Part shown: piece by piece, positions 24,851 to 35,433 of the stretch | Layout of the letters: each line of letters begins with the position of its first letter | Position numbering within the stretch: position 1 is the first letter of the stretch | NCBI RefSeq assembly: GCF_900115005.1 | Contig: NZ_FOUY01000004.1 | Location: 180,190-244,189, forward strand | DNA: 64,000 nucleotides | DNA from: Pseudonocardia ammonioxydans | Lineage (GTDB): Bacteria > Actinomycetota > Actinomycetes > Mycobacteriales > Pseudonocardiaceae | Reading direction: 5' to 3' | Program-made: the position numbers and the translations under genes | The notes under the pieces: generated by a model | The model's input: only the letters and a program-made list of their open reading frames with translations | What the model was told of the DNA's origin: nothing | The model's database searches: none

Positions 24851-25855
24851 TCAGCTCCGGGCGAGCAGGGAGCTGGCCTCCTGGGCGGCCGGGCCGGATT
24901 CGGTCAGGTGCGCCAGGTCGGGGTGCAGTTCCTCCCCGCGGTGCGCGACGGTCTGGGCGTAGAGCCGGCCGGCCCGGTACGACGAGCGCACCAGCGGCCC
25001 GGCCATCACGCCGGCGAACCCGATCTGTTCGGCGGCGCGCGAGTGCTCGACGAACTCCTCGGGCTTGACCCAGCGCTCCACCGGGTGGTGGCGCTTGGTC
25101 GGACGCAGGTACTGGGTGATCGTGATGATCTCGCAGCCGGCCTCGTGCAGGTCGTGCAGCGCGGAGGTGACCTCGTCCGGGGTCTCGCCCATGCCGAGGA
25201 TCAGGTTCGACTTGGTGACCAGGCCCTGCGCGCGGGCCTTGGTGAGGACCTCGAGCGAGCGCTCGTAGCGGAACGCGGGCCGGATCCGCTTGAAGATCCG
25301 CGGGACGGTCTCCAGGTTGTGCGCGAGCACCTCGGGCCGGGCGTCGAAGACCGGACCGAGCTGGTCGTCCCGGGAGTTGAAGTCCGGGATCAGCAGCTCG
25401 ACGCCGGTGCCCGGGTTCATCTCGTGGATCTTGCGGACGGTCTCGGCGTAGAGCCAGGAGCCGCCGTCGTCGAGGTCGTCGCGGGCGACGCCGGTGACGG
25501 TGGAGTAGCGCAGGCCCATCTGCCGCACCGACTCCGCGACCCGGCGGGGCTCGTCGACGTCGAGGTCGGCGGGCCGGCCCGTGTCGATCTGGCAGAAGTC
25601 ACAGCGACGGGTGCACTGCTCACCACCGATCAGGAACGTCGCCTCGCGGTCCTCCCAGCACTCGTAGATGTTGGGACAACCGGCCTCCTCGCACACCGTG
25701 TGCAGCCCGCCCGAGCGGACGAGCCCCTTGAGCTCGGTGTACTGCGGACCGGTCCGGGCGCGGGTGCGGATCCAGGACGGCTTGCGCTCGATCGGGGTCT
25801 CGCTGTTACGGACCTCGAGACGGAGCAGTTTGCGGCCTTCTGGTGCGACGGTCAC
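24851..25855 (-). CDS. lipA: Lipoyl synthase
   Basis: A 334-aa radical SAM enzyme that inserts two sulfurs into protein-bound octanoyl groups to make lipoate. The auxiliary cluster motif [12 protein letters not shown] and the radical SAM motif CTRRCDFC are both present, as is the C-terminal conserved region ending in SSYRAG. The lipoylated targets in this window are SucB and possibly other 2-oxoacid dehydrogenase E2 proteins. GTG 25855 is chosen because TAGGGT at 25863-25868 sits 7 nt upstream and the protein then starts [14 protein letters not shown] like its relatives; an ATG at 25912 lies upstream of the promoter. Confidence 0.96.
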   Translation of the reverse strand: MTVAPEGRKLLRLEVRNSETPIERKPSWIRTRARTGPQYTELKGLVRSGGLHTVCEEAGCPNIYECWEDREATFLIGGEQCTRRCDFCQIDTGRPADLDVDEPRRVAESVRQMGLRYSTVTGVARDDLDDGGSWLYAETVRKIHEMNPGTGVELLIPDFNSRDDQLGPVFDARPEVLAHNLETVPRIFKRIRPAFRYERSLEVLTKARAQGLVTKSNLILGMGETPDEVTSALHDLHEAGCEIITITQYLRPTKRHHPVERWVKPEEFVEHSRAAEQIGFAGVMAGPLVRSSYRAGRLYAQTVAHRGEELHPDLAHLTESGPAAQEASSLLARS

Positions 25856-25862
25856 GGCGTCC

Positions 25863-25884
25863 ACCCTACGCGCGACGCTACGGT
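25863..25884. promoter_or_regulatory. Back-to-back leaderless promoters of lipA and the LLM gene
   Basis: The lipA -10 (TAGGGT, minus strand, 25868-25863) and the LLM-oxidoreductase -10 (TACGGT, plus strand, 25879-25884) are only 10 bp apart. Each stands 7-8 nt from its start codon. The -35 regions must interleave, so the two promoters probably compete. Confidence 0.6.
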
Positions 25885-25892
25885 GCCCGGCT

Positions 25893-26822
25893 GTGGACTT
25901 CCGGATCTTCACCGAGCCCCAGCAGGGCGCCTCCTACACCGATCTGCTCCGTGTCGCGCGGACCGCACAGGACGCCGGGTACGACGGCTTCTTCCGGTCC
26001 GACCACTGGCTGGCGATGGGCGACGGCACGGGCCTGCCCGGGCCGACCGACGCCTGGGTGACCCTGGCCGCGCTGGGCCGCGAGACCGAGCGGATCCGGC
26101 TGGGCACGCTGGTCACCAGCGCGACGTTCCGGCTGCCCGGCCCGCTGGCCGTCGCCGTCGCGCAGGCCGACGAGATGTCCGGCGGCCGGATCGAGCTCGG
26201 CCTGGGGACCGGCTGGTTCGAGGCCGAGCACACCGCCTACGGGGTGCCGTTCCCGCCGCTCGGTGAGCGCTTCGCGCGCCTGACCGAGCAGCTCGAGATC
26301 CTCACCGGGATGTGGGCCACAGCGCCCGGCGAGCGGTTCACCCACCGCGGCACGCACTACGAGCTCGTCGACTCGCCGGCGCTGCCGCGGCCCGTGCAGG
26401 ACGCCCCGCCGGTGATCGTCGGGGGCATGGGGCGGCGCCGCACCCCGGCGCTGGCGGCCCGCTTCGCGTCCGAGTTCAACGTGCCGTTCCAGCAGCCCGA
26501 CGCCGTCGCCGAGCAGTTCGGCCGGGTCGGCGAGGCCTGCCGGGCGGCCGGGCGCGACCCGGCGGAGCTGACGTACTCGGTGGCGCAGATGCTGTGCCTG
26601 GGCCGCGACGACGCCGCGGTCGCCCGCCGTGCCGCCGCCGTCGGCCGCGACGTGGACGACGTCCGCGCGAACTGCCTGGCCGGCACCCCGGAGCAGGTCG
26701 TCGACCAGCTCGGCCGCTGGTCCGAGCGGACCGGCGCGACCCGGTTCTACCTGCAGGTGCTCGACCTGGCCGATCTCGACCACCTCGAGGAGTTCGCCGC
26801 GACGGTGGCGCCCCGGCTGTAG
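25893..26822 (+). CDS. LLM-class (F420-type) oxidoreductase
   Basis: A 309-aa luciferase-like protein starting [20 protein letters not shown], with [31 protein letters not shown] and [17 protein letters not shown]. This pattern matches F420-dependent LLM proteins (TIGR03560-like). The reaction is unknown. GTG 25893 is fixed by the -10 box 8 nt upstream and by homology. Convergent with the ArsR gene. Confidence 0.85.
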   Translation: MDFRIFTEPQQGASYTDLLRVARTAQDAGYDGFFRSDHWLAMGDGTGLPGPTDAWVTLAALGRETERIRLGTLVTSATFRLPGPLAVAVAQADEMSGGRIELGLGTGWFEAEHTAYGVPFPPLGERFARLTEQLEILTGMWATAPGERFTHRGTHYELVDSPALPRPVQDAPPVIVGGMGRRRTPALAARFASEFNVPFQQPDAVAEQFGRVGEACRAAGRDPAELTYSVAQMLCLGRDDAAVARRAAAVGRDVDDVRANCLAGTPEQVVDQLGRWSERTGATRFYLQVLDLADLDHLEEFAATVAPRL

Positions 26823-26852
26823 CCGCCCCGGGCCGGCGCTCGCAGCGCCGCC

Positions 26853-27356
26853 CTACCGGGCGGGGGTGGTGCCGAGCTGGCCGGCGATGTCGGCCGCGGC
26901 GGTGAGCAGCACCAGCGCTGGCACGACGGCGCGCGGCGCGATCCGGTAGCTGCCGCGGCCGTCCTGCTCGACGATCCCGGCGTGGGTCAGCGCCCGCAGG
27001 TGGTGGTAGAGCTGCCCGGTCGAGGCCAGCTCGGCGACCTCGGTGAGCTCGGCGGTGGTCCGCGGGCCGTGCAGCAGCCCGCGCACGATCCGCACGCGGA
27101 CCGGGTGCCCGAGCGCGGCGAGCACTCCGGTGCGGGGCTCGTCGTCCAGCGCGAGCGCGGCACCGGCGTCGTAGGAGATGGTCCAGCTGATCGGGCCGTG
27201 CAGGTCCACCTCGCCCGAGTAGTGGACGGTCCCGGCGCCGGAGGCCGCGGTACCCCCCGTTCCGCGGCCCCCGGCCCCGGGATGACCGGCGTGCTCCTCC
27301 AGCGCGGCGACCCGGCGTTCCAGATCGGACAGGCGGCGGTCGGCGTCCTCGGTCAC
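26853..27356 (-). CDS. ArsR-type winged-helix regulator
   Basis: A 167-aa protein with an N-terminal coiled stretch (DRRLSDLERRVAALEEHAG), a Gly/Thr-rich linker, then a winged-helix domain: GVLAALGHPVRVRIVRGLL, TTAELTEVAELASTGQLYHHL and the wing AGIVEQDGRGSYRIAP. No metal-binding cysteines are visible, so it is not a classical metal sensor. TAGTAT at 27364-27369 lies 7 nt before the GTG. It is convergent with the LLM gene and upstream of lipB in the opposite block. Targets are unknown. Confidence 0.8.
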   Translation of the reverse strand: MTEDADRRLSDLERRVAALEEHAGHPGAGGRGTGGTAASGAGTVHYSGEVDLHGPISWTISYDAGAALALDDEPRTGVLAALGHPVRVRIVRGLLHGPRTTAELTEVAELASTGQLYHHLRALTHAGIVEQDGRGSYRIAPRAVVPALVLLTAAADIAGQLGTTPAR

Positions 27357-27363
27357 GGGGGCG

Positions 27364-27369
27364 ATACTA
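27364..27369 (-). promoter_or_regulatory. -10 element of the ArsR-type gene (leaderless)
   Basis: TAGTAT on the minus strand, 7 nt before the GTG at 27356. It lies within 30 bp of the lipB 3' end. Confidence 0.65.
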
Positions 27370-27392
27370 CGGAACTACGGAAGAGCGGGCGA

Positions 27393-28118
27393 TCAGCCCA
27401 GGCCGGACATCAGGTCGACCATCCGGGCCACCCGGTGCTCGGCGACCGGCAGCCGCCCCTCGAGGGCGTCGAGCACGGCCGCGGTGACCGCGTCGGTGAC
27501 GTCGTCGATCGTGACCTCGTGACCGAGCTCGGTGCTCAGCGTGGTGACGCCGGCGTCGGCGATCCCGCACGGCACGATCTTGCCGAAGTCGCCCATGTCG
27601 GCGTTGCAGTTGATGGCGAACCCGTGCTGGGTGATCCCGCCCTGGATCCGCACCCCGATCGCGGCGATCTTGCGCTCCGGGGTGAATCCCTCGGCGGGCA
27701 GCCAGACCCCGGACCGTCCCTCGATCCGGCCCGCCCGCTCGAGGCCGAGCTCGTGGCAGACCCGGATCAGGGCCTCCTCCAGCCGGCGCACGTAGTCGAC
27801 GACGTCCATCGGCGCGTCCAGCAGGACGATCGGGTAGCCGACCAGCTGGCCCGGCCCGTGCCAGGTGATCCGGCCACCGCGGTCGACGTCGATCACCGGG
27901 GTGCCGTCGGTCGGCCGGTCCTCGGGCTGGGTGCGCCGCCCGGCGGTGTAGACGGGCGGGTGCTCCAGCAGCATCACGACGTCCGGGCCGCTGCCGTCGG
28001 CGCGGGCGGCGGCGTGGGCACGCTGGGTGTCCCACGCGGCCTGGTACTCGACGCGGCCCAGCCGGTCCACCCGGACGGCGTCGGTCGCGGCACGGCAGCT
28101 CACATGCGGGGCGGGCAT
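27393..28118 (-). CDS. lipB: Octanoyl-[ACP]:protein octanoyltransferase
   Basis: A 241-aa transferase that moves octanoate from acyl carrier protein to lipoyl domains, the step before LipA. Conserved features: [43 protein letters not shown] with the catalytic Lys, and [21 protein letters not shown] with the catalytic Cys. ATG 28118 is preceded 8 nt upstream by TAGGCT, a -10 box that contains the stop codon of the upstream FAD gene, so lipB can be made both from the operon and from its own leaderless promoter. Confidence 0.95.
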   Translation of the reverse strand: MPAPHVSCRAATDAVRVDRLGRVEYQAAWDTQRAHAAARADGSGPDVVMLLEHPPVYTAGRRTQPEDRPTDGTPVIDVDRGGRITWHGPGQLVGYPIVLLDAPMDVVDYVRRLEEALIRVCHELGLERAGRIEGRSGVWLPAEGFTPERKIAAIGVRIQGGITQHGFAINCNADMGDFGKIVPCGIADAGVTTLSTELGHEVTIDDVTDAVTAAVLDALEGRLPVAEHRVARMVDLMSGLG

Positions 28119-28126
28119 GACACCGG

Positions 28127-28132
28127 AGCCTA
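28127..28132 (-). promoter_or_regulatory. Internal leaderless promoter of lipB
   Basis: TAGGCT (minus strand) overlaps the TAG stop of the preceding gene and lies 8 nt before the lipB ATG. Confidence 0.55.
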
Positions 28133-29389
28133 CGCCGCACCCAGCCGGGCCAGGACGGCCTGCGCCGCACGCCGGCCGCTGACCAGCGCCCCCTGGGTGG
28201 ACGGGGTGTCGCGGTGGTCGCCGGCGACGAAGAGGCCCGCGCCCAGGTCGACGTCGCGCCGCAGCGGGCGCCCCGGCTCCAGCAACGGCAGCGCCTCGTC
28301 GACCTGGGCGGTGTGCAGGTGCGCCCAGTCGCAGGTGGGCACGCCCCAGATCCGGGCGGGCTCGCGGCGCACGACCGGCTCGTCGACGCCGGTGGCCGAC
28401 GGGGTCCCGACGATCGAGGACGCGACCAGGGCCCGGCCGTCGGCCGAGTAGCCGGGGGCGGCCGCGGTCAGCACGCTGGTGTTGACCACCGGGCCGCCGG
28501 TGCCGTCGAGGTGCAGCAACGGCTCCGCGGTGGGTGGCAGCGCAGGGACGTGGAAGAACGTCGTGAGCGCGTTCATCCGCGGCTCGGCCACACCGGGCAG
28601 CAGCGCGGCGGCGGTGCGCGGGTCGGCCGCGACGACCACGGCGCGGGCCGGCAGCGTCCCGTCGTCGGTGTCCACCGACGGGGCGGGCCCGCCGTGCACG
28701 GCGTGCACCCGCACCCCGAGCGAGACCGTGCCGTCCGGCAACGCCGCGGCCAGCCGCCGGGGGAGCGCCTCGATGCCGTCGTCGGGCACGACGATCCGGC
28801 CGAGCGCGAAGCTGCGCCACACCAGCCGGACGAACGCGGCCGAGGTCTCCAGCGCCGCCTCGCCCAGCACCCCGGACAGGAACGGCCGCAGGAACCGGTC
28901 GGTCACCGCCCCGCCCAGCCCGGCCGCATCGAGGTCGTCGGCCGCGGAGCGGTCGGCCAGCCCGGCGGTCCGTCCCGGCGGGGAGGCCAGCACCGCCGCG
29001 GTCCAGGCGGCCAGCCGGGCCTTGTCGACCGGCCCGAGCAGGTCGTCGACGGCGGTGCCGAGCGCCGAGGCCGGCCGGCGCAGCGGGTTGACGAAGCGGT
29101 GCAGCTCGCCGTCGCCGGCCCGGACCGCCGCGCCCGGCGCGAACGCGCGCGCCCCGAGGGAGTCGAGTCCGTGCGGGGCCAGCGCTGCCCGCAGCGCCGG
29201 GTAGGAGGAGTTGAGGACCTGGAAGCCCCGGTCGCAGCGGAAGCCGTCGATGACGTCGGTCGCCATCCGGCCACCGACCCGGTCGGCGGCCTCGAGCACC
29301 CGCACCGCCAGCCCTCGCCGGTGCAGGACGGTCGCCGCCCGCAGCCCGGCGAGCCCGGCCCCGACGACCAGCACGTCCGGGGTGCTCAC
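28130..29389 (-). CDS. FAD-dependent amine oxidase/phytoene desaturase-like protein
   Basis: A 419-aa flavoprotein. The N-terminal Rossmann motif [20 protein letters not shown] is followed by [10 protein letters not shown], the typical GG doublet of the amine oxidase/phytoene dehydrogenase superfamily, and by a C-terminal FAD-contact segment [21 protein letters not shown]. The substrate is unknown. It lies between the TIGR01777 gene and lipB, all co-directional with short gaps (37 and 11 bp), which suggests one operon. Confidence 0.85.
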   Translation of the reverse strand: MSTPDVLVVGAGLAGLRAATVLHRRGLAVRVLEAADRVGGRMATDVIDGFRCDRGFQVLNSSYPALRAALAPHGLDSLGARAFAPGAAVRAGDGELHRFVNPLRRPASALGTAVDDLLGPVDKARLAAWTAAVLASPPGRTAGLADRSAADDLDAAGLGGAVTDRFLRPFLSGVLGEAALETSAAFVRLVWRSFALGRIVVPDDGIEALPRRLAAALPDGTVSLGVRVHAVHGGPAPSVDTDDGTLPARAVVVAADPRTAAALLPGVAEPRMNALTTFFHVPALPPTAEPLLHLDGTGGPVVNTSVLTAAAPGYSADGRALVASSIVGTPSATGVDEPVVRREPARIWGVPTCDWAHLHTAQVDEALPLLEPGRPLRRDVDLGAGLFVAGDHRDTPSTQGALVSGRRAAQAVLARLGAA

Positions 29390-29426
29390 GCGTCCTCCGC
29401 GCCGGGTGCCGGGTGCGCGGGCCCGC

Positions 29427-30317
29427 TCACGTACCGACCGCCGCCGACAGCGCGTCGCCGACCGTGTCGTGGCGGAACCGGAACCCGGCGTCGAGCAGGG
29501 CCCGCGGGACCGCGCGCTGGCCCTGGAGCAGCAGCTCCCGGCCCATCTCGCCGAGCACGCCCGCGACCACCGGGGCCGGCACAGTGAATGGGGTCGGCCG
29601 TCCGACGGCCTGGCCCAGCTCGGTGGTGAACTCGGCGTTGGTGATCGGGACCGGCCCGGTCACGTTGGCCGGGCCGGAGAGCCCGTCGGTCTCGACGGCG
29701 AAGCGCAGGGCCGAGACCTGGTCGTCCAGCGACACCCACGCCATGTACTGGGTGCCCTTGCCGATCCGGCCACCGAGGAAGCCCTTGAACAGCGGGCGCA
29801 GCATCGCCAGCAGCCCGCCGGAGGGGGAGAGGACCAGACCGGTACGGACCAGCACGACCCGGGCCCCGGCGTCGACGGCCGGCGCGGTGGCCGCCTCCCA
29901 GTCCCGGCAGACGTCGGCGAGGAACCCGCTGCCCGACGGCGCCGACTCGTCGATCACCTGGTCGCCGGTGTCGCCGTAGTAGTCGATCGCCGAGCCGCTG
30001 ACCAGCACCGGCACCCGGTGCCGGGCCACCGCGGTGGCCAGGACGTCGGTCGGGACGTTGCGCGAGTCCCGGATCAGCTGCTTGCGTGCCCCGCTCCACG
30101 GCCGGTCGGCGATGCCGGCGCCGTTGAGGTTCACGACGGCGTCGACGCCGTCCAGCGTGCCGTCCTGGATGGTGCCCGCGGGCGGGTCCCAGCCGCGTTC
30201 GTCGGGGGCGGCCGGGGGCCGTCGCACCAGGCGCAGCACCTCGTGCCCCGCGCCCCGCAGATGGGCGACCAGGGCTGTTCCGATCAGTCCGGACGAACCG
30301 GCCACGACGACTCGCAC
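29427..30317 (-). CDS. TIGR01777-family NAD(P)-dependent epimerase-like protein
   Basis: A 296-aa atypical SDR: VRVVVAGSSGLIGTALVAHL holds the nucleotide fold, GADAVVNLNGAG-like residues follow, and the C-terminal DUF1731 segment is FTVPAPVVAGVLGEMGRELL. The family (Rv2216 in M. tuberculosis, YfcH in E. coli) has no firm substrate. GTG 30317 is the start that gives the canonical N-terminus; longer readings run into a low-complexity tract. It is the first gene of a likely TIGR01777-FAD-lipB operon, and its neighbourhood with dlaT and lipB is conserved. Confidence 0.88.
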   Translation of the reverse strand: MRVVVAGSSGLIGTALVAHLRGAGHEVLRLVRRPPAAPDERGWDPPAGTIQDGTLDGVDAVVNLNGAGIADRPWSGARKQLIRDSRNVPTDVLATAVARHRVPVLVSGSAIDYYGDTGDQVIDESAPSGSGFLADVCRDWEAATAPAVDAGARVVLVRTGLVLSPSGGLLAMLRPLFKGFLGGRIGKGTQYMAWVSLDDQVSALRFAVETDGLSGPANVTGPVPITNAEFTTELGQAVGRPTPFTVPAPVVAGVLGEMGRELLLQGQRAVPRALLDAGFRFRHDTVGDALSAAVGT

Positions 30318-30512
30318 GGCGGCGATCCTTCCCGGTTCGGCGGTGTCACGCGACCCGGACACGGATGCGACGGGGGTCACCGACATCACGGGACCGGGTG
30401 ACGCGCACCGGGGTGCCACGGCGGGTGACGCGGCGGTGACACACAGGTGGGACGGAGGGCCGGTGGCGCGACGGCGGCACGGTCGTGACCCGGGGCGGCC
30501 GTGACACGACGC

Positions 30513-30542
30513 GGCCCGCCCCGGTGTGCACCGGGACGGGCC
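30513..30542 (-). terminator. Terminator of the lpd-sucB operon
   Basis: GGCCCG, one mismatch, CCCGGTG pair with CACCGGG, mismatch, CGGGCC around a 2-nt loop, 43 bp beyond the sucB stop. The rest of the 30318-30584 gap has no gene. Confidence 0.65.
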
Positions 30543-30584
30543 GTGATCGCGGGACGGGTCGCGAGCGCGGGACGCGCGAGCCGC

Positions 30585-32405
30585 CTACAGGCCGAGCTCG
30601 GCCTCGAACGCACCCTCCTCCAGGCGGGCCCGCACCGCGGAGAGGAACCGGCCGGCGTCCGCGCCGTCGACCAGGCGGTGGTCGTAGGTCAGCGGCAGGT
30701 AGCACACCGAGCGGATGGCGATGACGTCGTCGCCCTCCGGGCCGGTCACGACCTTCGGCTCCTTCACGATCGCACCGGTGCCCAGGATCCCGACCTGGGG
30801 CTGGTTGATGATCGGCGTGTCGAACAGCGCACCGGCGGACCCGATGTTGGTGATCGTGAACGTGCCGCCGGACAGCTCGTCCGGGCCGATCTTCGCGTCC
30901 CGGGTCCGGGACGCGACGTCGGCGATCTTCTTGGCGATCCCGGCCAGCGACAGGTCGTCCGAGTCCTTGATCACCGGGACGAGCAGGCCGCGCGGCGTGT
31001 CGACCGCGATGCCCATGTGCACGGCACCGTGGTAGGTGACCTGCTTGCCGTCCTGCGAGATCGAGGCGTTGACCGACGGGAAGGCCTTGAGCGCCTCGAC
31101 GGTCGCCTTGACGATGAACGCCAGGAACGTCAGGTTGGCGCCCTCGCGGCGCTTGAAGTCCTCCTTGACCCGGTTGCGGAGCTTGACGATCCGGGTCAGG
31201 TCGACCTCCTGGACCGTGGTCAGCTGGGCCGAGGTCGACAGCGACTCGGTCATGCGCTGGGCGATGACCTGGCGCAGGCGCGGCAGCTTGACCGTGGTGC
31301 CCGGCTCCGGCGCGTCGCCGGAGCGGGTCGGGACGGCCTGCGGCTGCTTCGGCGCGCCGCCGGAGGCGGCCGGGGCGGCCGCCGGTGCCGCGGCGGGCGC
31401 GGACTTCTGCTCGGCCGCGGCCAGCACGTCCTGCTTGCGGATCCGGCCGCCGACGCCGGAGCCGGTGACCGTGCCGAGGTCGACGCCGTGCTCCTGGGCC
31501 AGCTTGCGGACCAGCGGGGTCACGTAGGGCTTCCCGCCCGCGCCGTCGGAGGACTGGGCTCCGGCCTGCGGGGCGGCGCCCTGCGGGGTGTCGGCGGAGC
31601 CGACCGGCTCCGTCGCCTCCTGCTTCGGCGCCTCCGCCTTCGGCTGCGCCGGCTCGGCGGCGGCCTGCGGGGCCGGCGCCTCCTGCTCGGGCGCCTCCTG
31701 CTTCGGGGTCTCCTGCTTCGGGGCTTCCTGCTTCGGGGGCTCCTGCTTCGGAGCCGACTCCTGGGCCGGAGCGGCCGAGGCGTCACCGATGACGGCGAGC
31801 TGCGCGCCGACCTCGACGGTCTCGTCCTCGCCCACGGTGTGCTCGAGCACGGTGCCCGCGACCGGCGACGGGATCTCGGTGTCGACCTTGTCGGTGGAGA
31901 CCTCGAGCAGCGGCTCGTCGACCGCGACCGAGTCCCCGACCTGCTTGAGCCAGCGGGTGACGGTGCCCTCGGTGACGGACTCGCCCAGCTCGGGCATGGT
32001 CACCGGGCTGCCGGAACCGCCGCCGGACGAACCGCCGGAGTCCTGCTGCGGCGCTGCCTGCTCGGCAGCCGGCGCCGGCTCCTGGGCCGGCTCGGGCTCC
32101 GGCTCCGGCTCGGACGGGGCGGACTGCTCGGAGGCGGCGGAGCCGCCGCCGGTGGAGTCGGACTCGTCGGCGTCGCCGATCACGGCGAGCTCGCCGCCGA
32201 CCTCGACGGTGTCGTCCTCGCCCGCGATGATCCGCTTCAGCACGCCCGCCGCGGGCGACGGGATCTCGGTGTCGACCTTGTCCGTGGAGACCTCGAGCAA
32301 CGGCTCGTCGACCTCGACGGTGTCGCCCTCGGACTTGAGCCAGCGGGTGACGGTGCCCTCGGTGACACTCTCGCCCAGGGCGGGCATCTCAACGGTGACG
32401 GCCAT
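30585..32405 (-). CDS. sucB: Dihydrolipoamide acyltransferase, E2 (SucB/DlaT)
   Basis: A 606-aa E2 of 2-oxoacid dehydrogenase complexes. Two lipoyl domains come first, with lipoyl lysines at residues 43 and 173 (STDKVDTE in both), joined by Glu/Pro/Ala-rich linkers. An E3/E1-binding domain follows ([19 protein letters not shown]), then the catalytic domain with the active-site motif [14 protein letters not shown] (His near 576). In mycobacteria this protein (DlaT) is shared between pyruvate and other 2-oxoacid dehydrogenases. LipB and LipA from this window would lipoylate it. It is co-transcribed with lpd (55-bp gap, GAGGAG upstream). Confidence 0.95.
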   Translation of the reverse strand: MAVTVEMPALGESVTEGTVTRWLKSEGDTVEVDEPLLEVSTDKVDTEIPSPAAGVLKRIIAGEDDTVEVGGELAVIGDADESDSTGGGSAASEQSAPSEPEPEPEPAQEPAPAAEQAAPQQDSGGSSGGGSGSPVTMPELGESVTEGTVTRWLKQVGDSVAVDEPLLEVSTDKVDTEIPSPVAGTVLEHTVGEDETVEVGAQLAVIGDASAAPAQESAPKQEPPKQEAPKQETPKQEAPEQEAPAPQAAAEPAQPKAEAPKQEATEPVGSADTPQGAAPQAGAQSSDGAGGKPYVTPLVRKLAQEHGVDLGTVTGSGVGGRIRKQDVLAAAEQKSAPAAAPAAAPAASGGAPKQPQAVPTRSGDAPEPGTTVKLPRLRQVIAQRMTESLSTSAQLTTVQEVDLTRIVKLRNRVKEDFKRREGANLTFLAFIVKATVEALKAFPSVNASISQDGKQVTYHGAVHMGIAVDTPRGLLVPVIKDSDDLSLAGIAKKIADVASRTRDAKIGPDELSGGTFTITNIGSAGALFDTPIINQPQVGILGTGAIVKEPKVVTGPEGDDVIAIRSVCYLPLTYDHRLVDGADAGRFLSAVRARLEEGAFEAELGL

Positions 32406-32460
32406 GTCGGCAGGAGCTCCTCTTGTTCCGCGTGGGTGTTCGGTTCGGTGGGGCCGGGGG

Positions 32461-33861
32461 TCAGCTGTGGGTGTGCAGCGGTTTCCCGGCCAGTGCGAGG
32501 TGGGCTTCTCCGAGGGCCTCGCTCTGCGTGGGGTGGGCGTGGATCAGCGGCGCGACGTCGCGGGGGAGAGCCTCCCAGTTGTAGACCAGTTGTGCTTCTC
32601 CGACGAGCTCGCCGATCCGGGAGCCGACCATGTGCACGCCCACCACGGGGCCGTCGGGTCCGGCCGGGCCCGCCTGGACGAGCTTGACCGCACCCGAGGT
32701 CCGCAGGATCTGGGACCGGCCGTTGCCGGCCAGGTCGTAGGTGAACGTGTGCACCTCGTCGTAGCGCTCGCGGGCGGCGTCCTCGGTCAGCCCGACCGAG
32801 GCGATCTCCGGATCGCAGTAGGTGACGCGCGGGATGCCGTCGTCGGTCACCGGGGCCGGGTCGAGCCCGGCGACGTCCTCGGCGACGAAGATTCCGTGCG
32901 CGAACCCGCGGTGGGCCAGCTGCAGGCCGGGGGTGATGTCGCCGACGGCGTACACCCCGTCCAGGCCGGTCCGCAGCCGCTCGTCGATCGTGACGAACCC
33001 GTCGGTCATCGCGACGCCGGCCTCGGCGAAGCCGTGGCCGGTGGTGTTGGGGCCGCGGCCGACCGCGACCAGCAGCAGGTCGGCCTCGAGCTCCTCACCG
33101 GACTCCAGCGAGACGGTGACGGCGTCGCCGTGCCGGGTCGCCTTCGCGAACCGGACGCCGGTGCGGGCGGTGATCCGGCGGCGGCGGAAGGCGCGGGCGA
33201 GCTGGGTCGAGCAGAACTCGTCCTCGGCCGGGACCAGCCGGGGCAGCGCCTCGACGACGGTGACCTCCGCGCCGAACGAGCGCCACACGCTGGCGAACTC
33301 GACGCCGATCACGCCGCCGCCCAGCACGACGACCCGCTGCGGTACCTCGTCGAGGGACAGCGCGGCGTCGGAGGTGACGATGCGGTCGTCGAGCTCGAGG
33401 CCGGGCAGCGAACGGGCGTAGGACCCGGTGGCCAGCACGACGTGCCTGCCGGTCCAGCGGTCGTCACCGACCCGGACCACACCCGGCCCCTCCAGGACGC
33501 CGGCACCCTGCACCACGGTGATGCCGCGGGAGCCGACCAGCCCCTGCAGGCCCTGGTACAGGCGTCCGACCACACCGTCCTTGTAGGAGTTCACGCCGGC
33601 CATGTCGACACCGTCGAACGTGGACCGGACGCCGAACCGTGCACCGTCGCGGGCGTTGTCGGCGACCTCCGCGGCGTGCAGCAGCGCCTTGGTCGGGATG
33701 CACCCGCGGTGCAGGCAGGTCCCGCCCAGCTTGTCCTTCTCGATGAGCACGACCGAGAGCCCGAGCTCCGCGGCGCGCAGGGCGCAGGCGTAACCGCCGG
33801 ACCCGCCGCCCAGGATCACCAGGTCGGCCGTGCCCGCATCCCGTGGGCCCGCTTCGGACAC
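32461..33861 (-). CDS. lpd: Dihydrolipoyl dehydrogenase, E3
   Basis: A 466-aa FAD disulfide oxidoreductase that reoxidises dihydrolipoyl groups on E2 with NAD+. N-terminal FAD fold [18 protein letters not shown], redox-active pair Cys49/Cys54 in [19 protein letters not shown] fold [17 protein letters not shown] and the C-terminal catalytic His-Glu in HAHPTQSE are all present. GTG 33861 has GGAGGGG 9 nt upstream. It is the first gene of the lpd-sucB operon. Confidence 0.96.
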   Translation of the reverse strand: MSEAGPRDAGTADLVILGGGSGGYACALRAAELGLSVVLIEKDKLGGTCLHRGCIPTKALLHAAEVADNARDGARFGVRSTFDGVDMAGVNSYKDGVVGRLYQGLQGLVGSRGITVVQGAGVLEGPGVVRVGDDRWTGRHVVLATGSYARSLPGLELDDRIVTSDAALSLDEVPQRVVVLGGGVIGVEFASVWRSFGAEVTVVEALPRLVPAEDEFCSTQLARAFRRRRITARTGVRFAKATRHGDAVTVSLESGEELEADLLLVAVGRGPNTTGHGFAEAGVAMTDGFVTIDERLRTGLDGVYAVGDITPGLQLAHRGFAHGIFVAEDVAGLDPAPVTDDGIPRVTYCDPEIASVGLTEDAARERYDEVHTFTYDLAGNGRSQILRTSGAVKLVQAGPAGPDGPVVGVHMVGSRIGELVGEAQLVYNWEALPRDVAPLIHAHPTQSEALGEAHLALAGKPLHTHS

Positions 33862-34071
33862 CGATCAGCTCCCCTCCGGTCCGTCCGGCTCGCTGCCCGC
33901 CGTGCGTGACATCGCGTCCGGCGGCCCCATCTTGTCACTACCCCGTGGGCGCGCCATCCGGGTGTCGGGAGCAGATCACGGTCCCCGCACGTTGGGAAGG
34001 GAGATCGGATGTGTGCGTCTCGCCCCCACGGCGGTACGGGCACCGCGCGAGCGGACGAGAGGATGACGCGC

Positions 34072-34437
34072 ATGGGCCTGCTGGACCGGTTCCGCCCCCG
34101 CCGTGCCCCGGGCCGGGCGAAAGCGCCGGACGCCGAGTCCTACCTGCGGGAATGGACGGCAGCGCGGACCGGGGTGGAGGCCTTCGTCGAACCCCGCACG
34201 ACGGTCACCGAGACGACCGTGGTGTTCGTGGCGCACGACGGCGAGTGGACCCGGCGCCGGGTCGGGAGCCCGAAACGGGCGACGAAGCTCGCCCGGTCGA
34301 TGCGGATGCCGATCTATGACGTCCAGCTCGTCGGCTACCCGCAGCGGATGCGTGACCACGACGCCCGCGGGCGGGTGGAGCGCAAGCGGGCGCGGCAGGA
34401 CGAGATGCTGCGCCAGTTGCGGGACAAGGACCGGTAG
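34072..34437 (+). CDS. Conserved small protein of unknown function
   Basis: A 121-aa soluble protein beginning MGLLDRFRPRRAPGRAK. It has a central beta-rich stretch (EPRTTVTETTVVFVAHDGEW), then RRRVGSPKRATKLARSM, MPIYDVQLVGYPQRMRDH and a very basic C-terminal helix. Such proteins are widespread in actinomycetes and are sometimes mislabelled oxidoreductase; no catalytic motif is visible. ATG 34072 has GAGAGG 9 nt upstream, while ATG 34063 abuts it. It is divergent from lpd and its stop is 5 bp from the convergent SDR gene. Confidence 0.75.
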   Translation: MGLLDRFRPRRAPGRAKAPDAESYLREWTAARTGVEAFVEPRTTVTETTVVFVAHDGEWTRRRVGSPKRATKLARSMRMPIYDVQLVGYPQRMRDHDARGRVERKRARQDEMLRQLRDKDR

Positions 34438-34442
34438 GCGTC

Positions 34443-35303
34443 CTACTCGGGGCGCAGCGCGCGTGCCTTGCGGGCCCCGACCGCCCGCATCGCCGGTTCC
34501 AGCCGCAGCGCCGGACCGGGGAGCAGCGCGGTCAGGCGCAGCATCGCCCCGCGCCAGGCCGGGATCGTCCGGTAGACCCGGCCGGTGCCGAACATCCCGA
34601 CCAGCCCCGCCGCGACCTGCTCGGTGGTGACCAGCGTCCCGGAGCGCACCAGCGCCTGACCCTGCCCGCCGGGCTTCATCCCGCGCAGCAGGTCGGTGTT
34701 CACCCCGTCCGGGCAGATCGCGTGCACCCGGATCCCCTCGGCGCGGACCTCGGAGGCCAGCCCGGAGACCAGCGAGAGCGCGCCCGCCTTCGACGCCGCG
34801 TACACCGACAGGCCCGGCACCGGGCCGAGCGCCGAGAGCGACACCGTGGCGCCGATCTCGCCGCCGTGCGCGAGGCCGGCCGCGGCCTGCTCGCGGAACG
34901 CCGCGACCGCGGCCCGCGCGCCCCACATCACCCCCAGCAGGTTCACCTCGACCAGGGCGCGGGCGTGCGCGTCGGACAGCTCGGTGAGCGTGCCGTCGAA
35001 GCCGACCCCCGCGTTGGCGACCCAGGCGCCGAGCGGGGCCAGCTCCTGCGCCGCCCGCACGACGGCGTGCGCGGCGGCGGGGTCGGTGACGTCGTGGGCG
35101 AACCCGCCCGCGGCGCCGATCCGGTCGGCGGTGGCCTGCGCCGCGGCGGCGTCGAGGTCGGTGACGAGCACCCGGTAGCCGCGGCCGACGAGCTCGGTGG
35201 CGATCGCCGCACCGATGCCCCGGGCCGCCCCGGTGACCACGGCGGAGCGGGGTGCGTGCGCGGGGATCTCGTGCCTGCCGGCTCGGCGACGCTGTCCGAT
35301 CAT
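34443..35303 (-). CDS. Short-chain dehydrogenase/reductase
   Basis: A 286-aa classical SDR: cofactor motif TGAARGIGAAIATEL, NAG motif WVANAGVGFDGT, and the active-site Ser followed by YAASKAG (Tyr-x3-Lys). It reduces or oxidises a carbonyl or alcohol with NAD(P)(H); the substrate is unknown. In M. tuberculosis the equivalent position holds ephD, which carries an SDR domain. The ATG follows CATACT (35310-35315) by 6 nt, a relaxed leaderless pattern. It is divergent from the LURP-like gene. Confidence 0.87.
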   Translation of the reverse strand: MIGQRRRAGRHEIPAHAPRSAVVTGAARGIGAAIATELVGRGYRVLVTDLDAAAAQATADRIGAAGGFAHDVTDPAAAHAVVRAAQELAPLGAWVANAGVGFDGTLTELSDAHARALVEVNLLGVMWGARAAVAAFREQAAAGLAHGGEIGATVSLSALGPVPGLSVYAASKAGALSLVSGLASEVRAEGIRVHAICPDGVNTDLLRGMKPGGQGQALVRSGTLVTTEQVAAGLVGMFGTGRVYRTIPAWRGAMLRLTALLPGPALRLEPAMRAVGARKARALRPE

Positions 35304-35433
35304 GGCGGGAGTATGCCGTACCCGTCGGTAACTTCGCGATGCCGCGGTGCCGGTCGGCGGGGCTGCGAAGTCACCCCGGACGCGCCGGGCCGCGGCGGCG
35401 GCCTCGAATGATCATCCTGCGAGACTGCCCCGC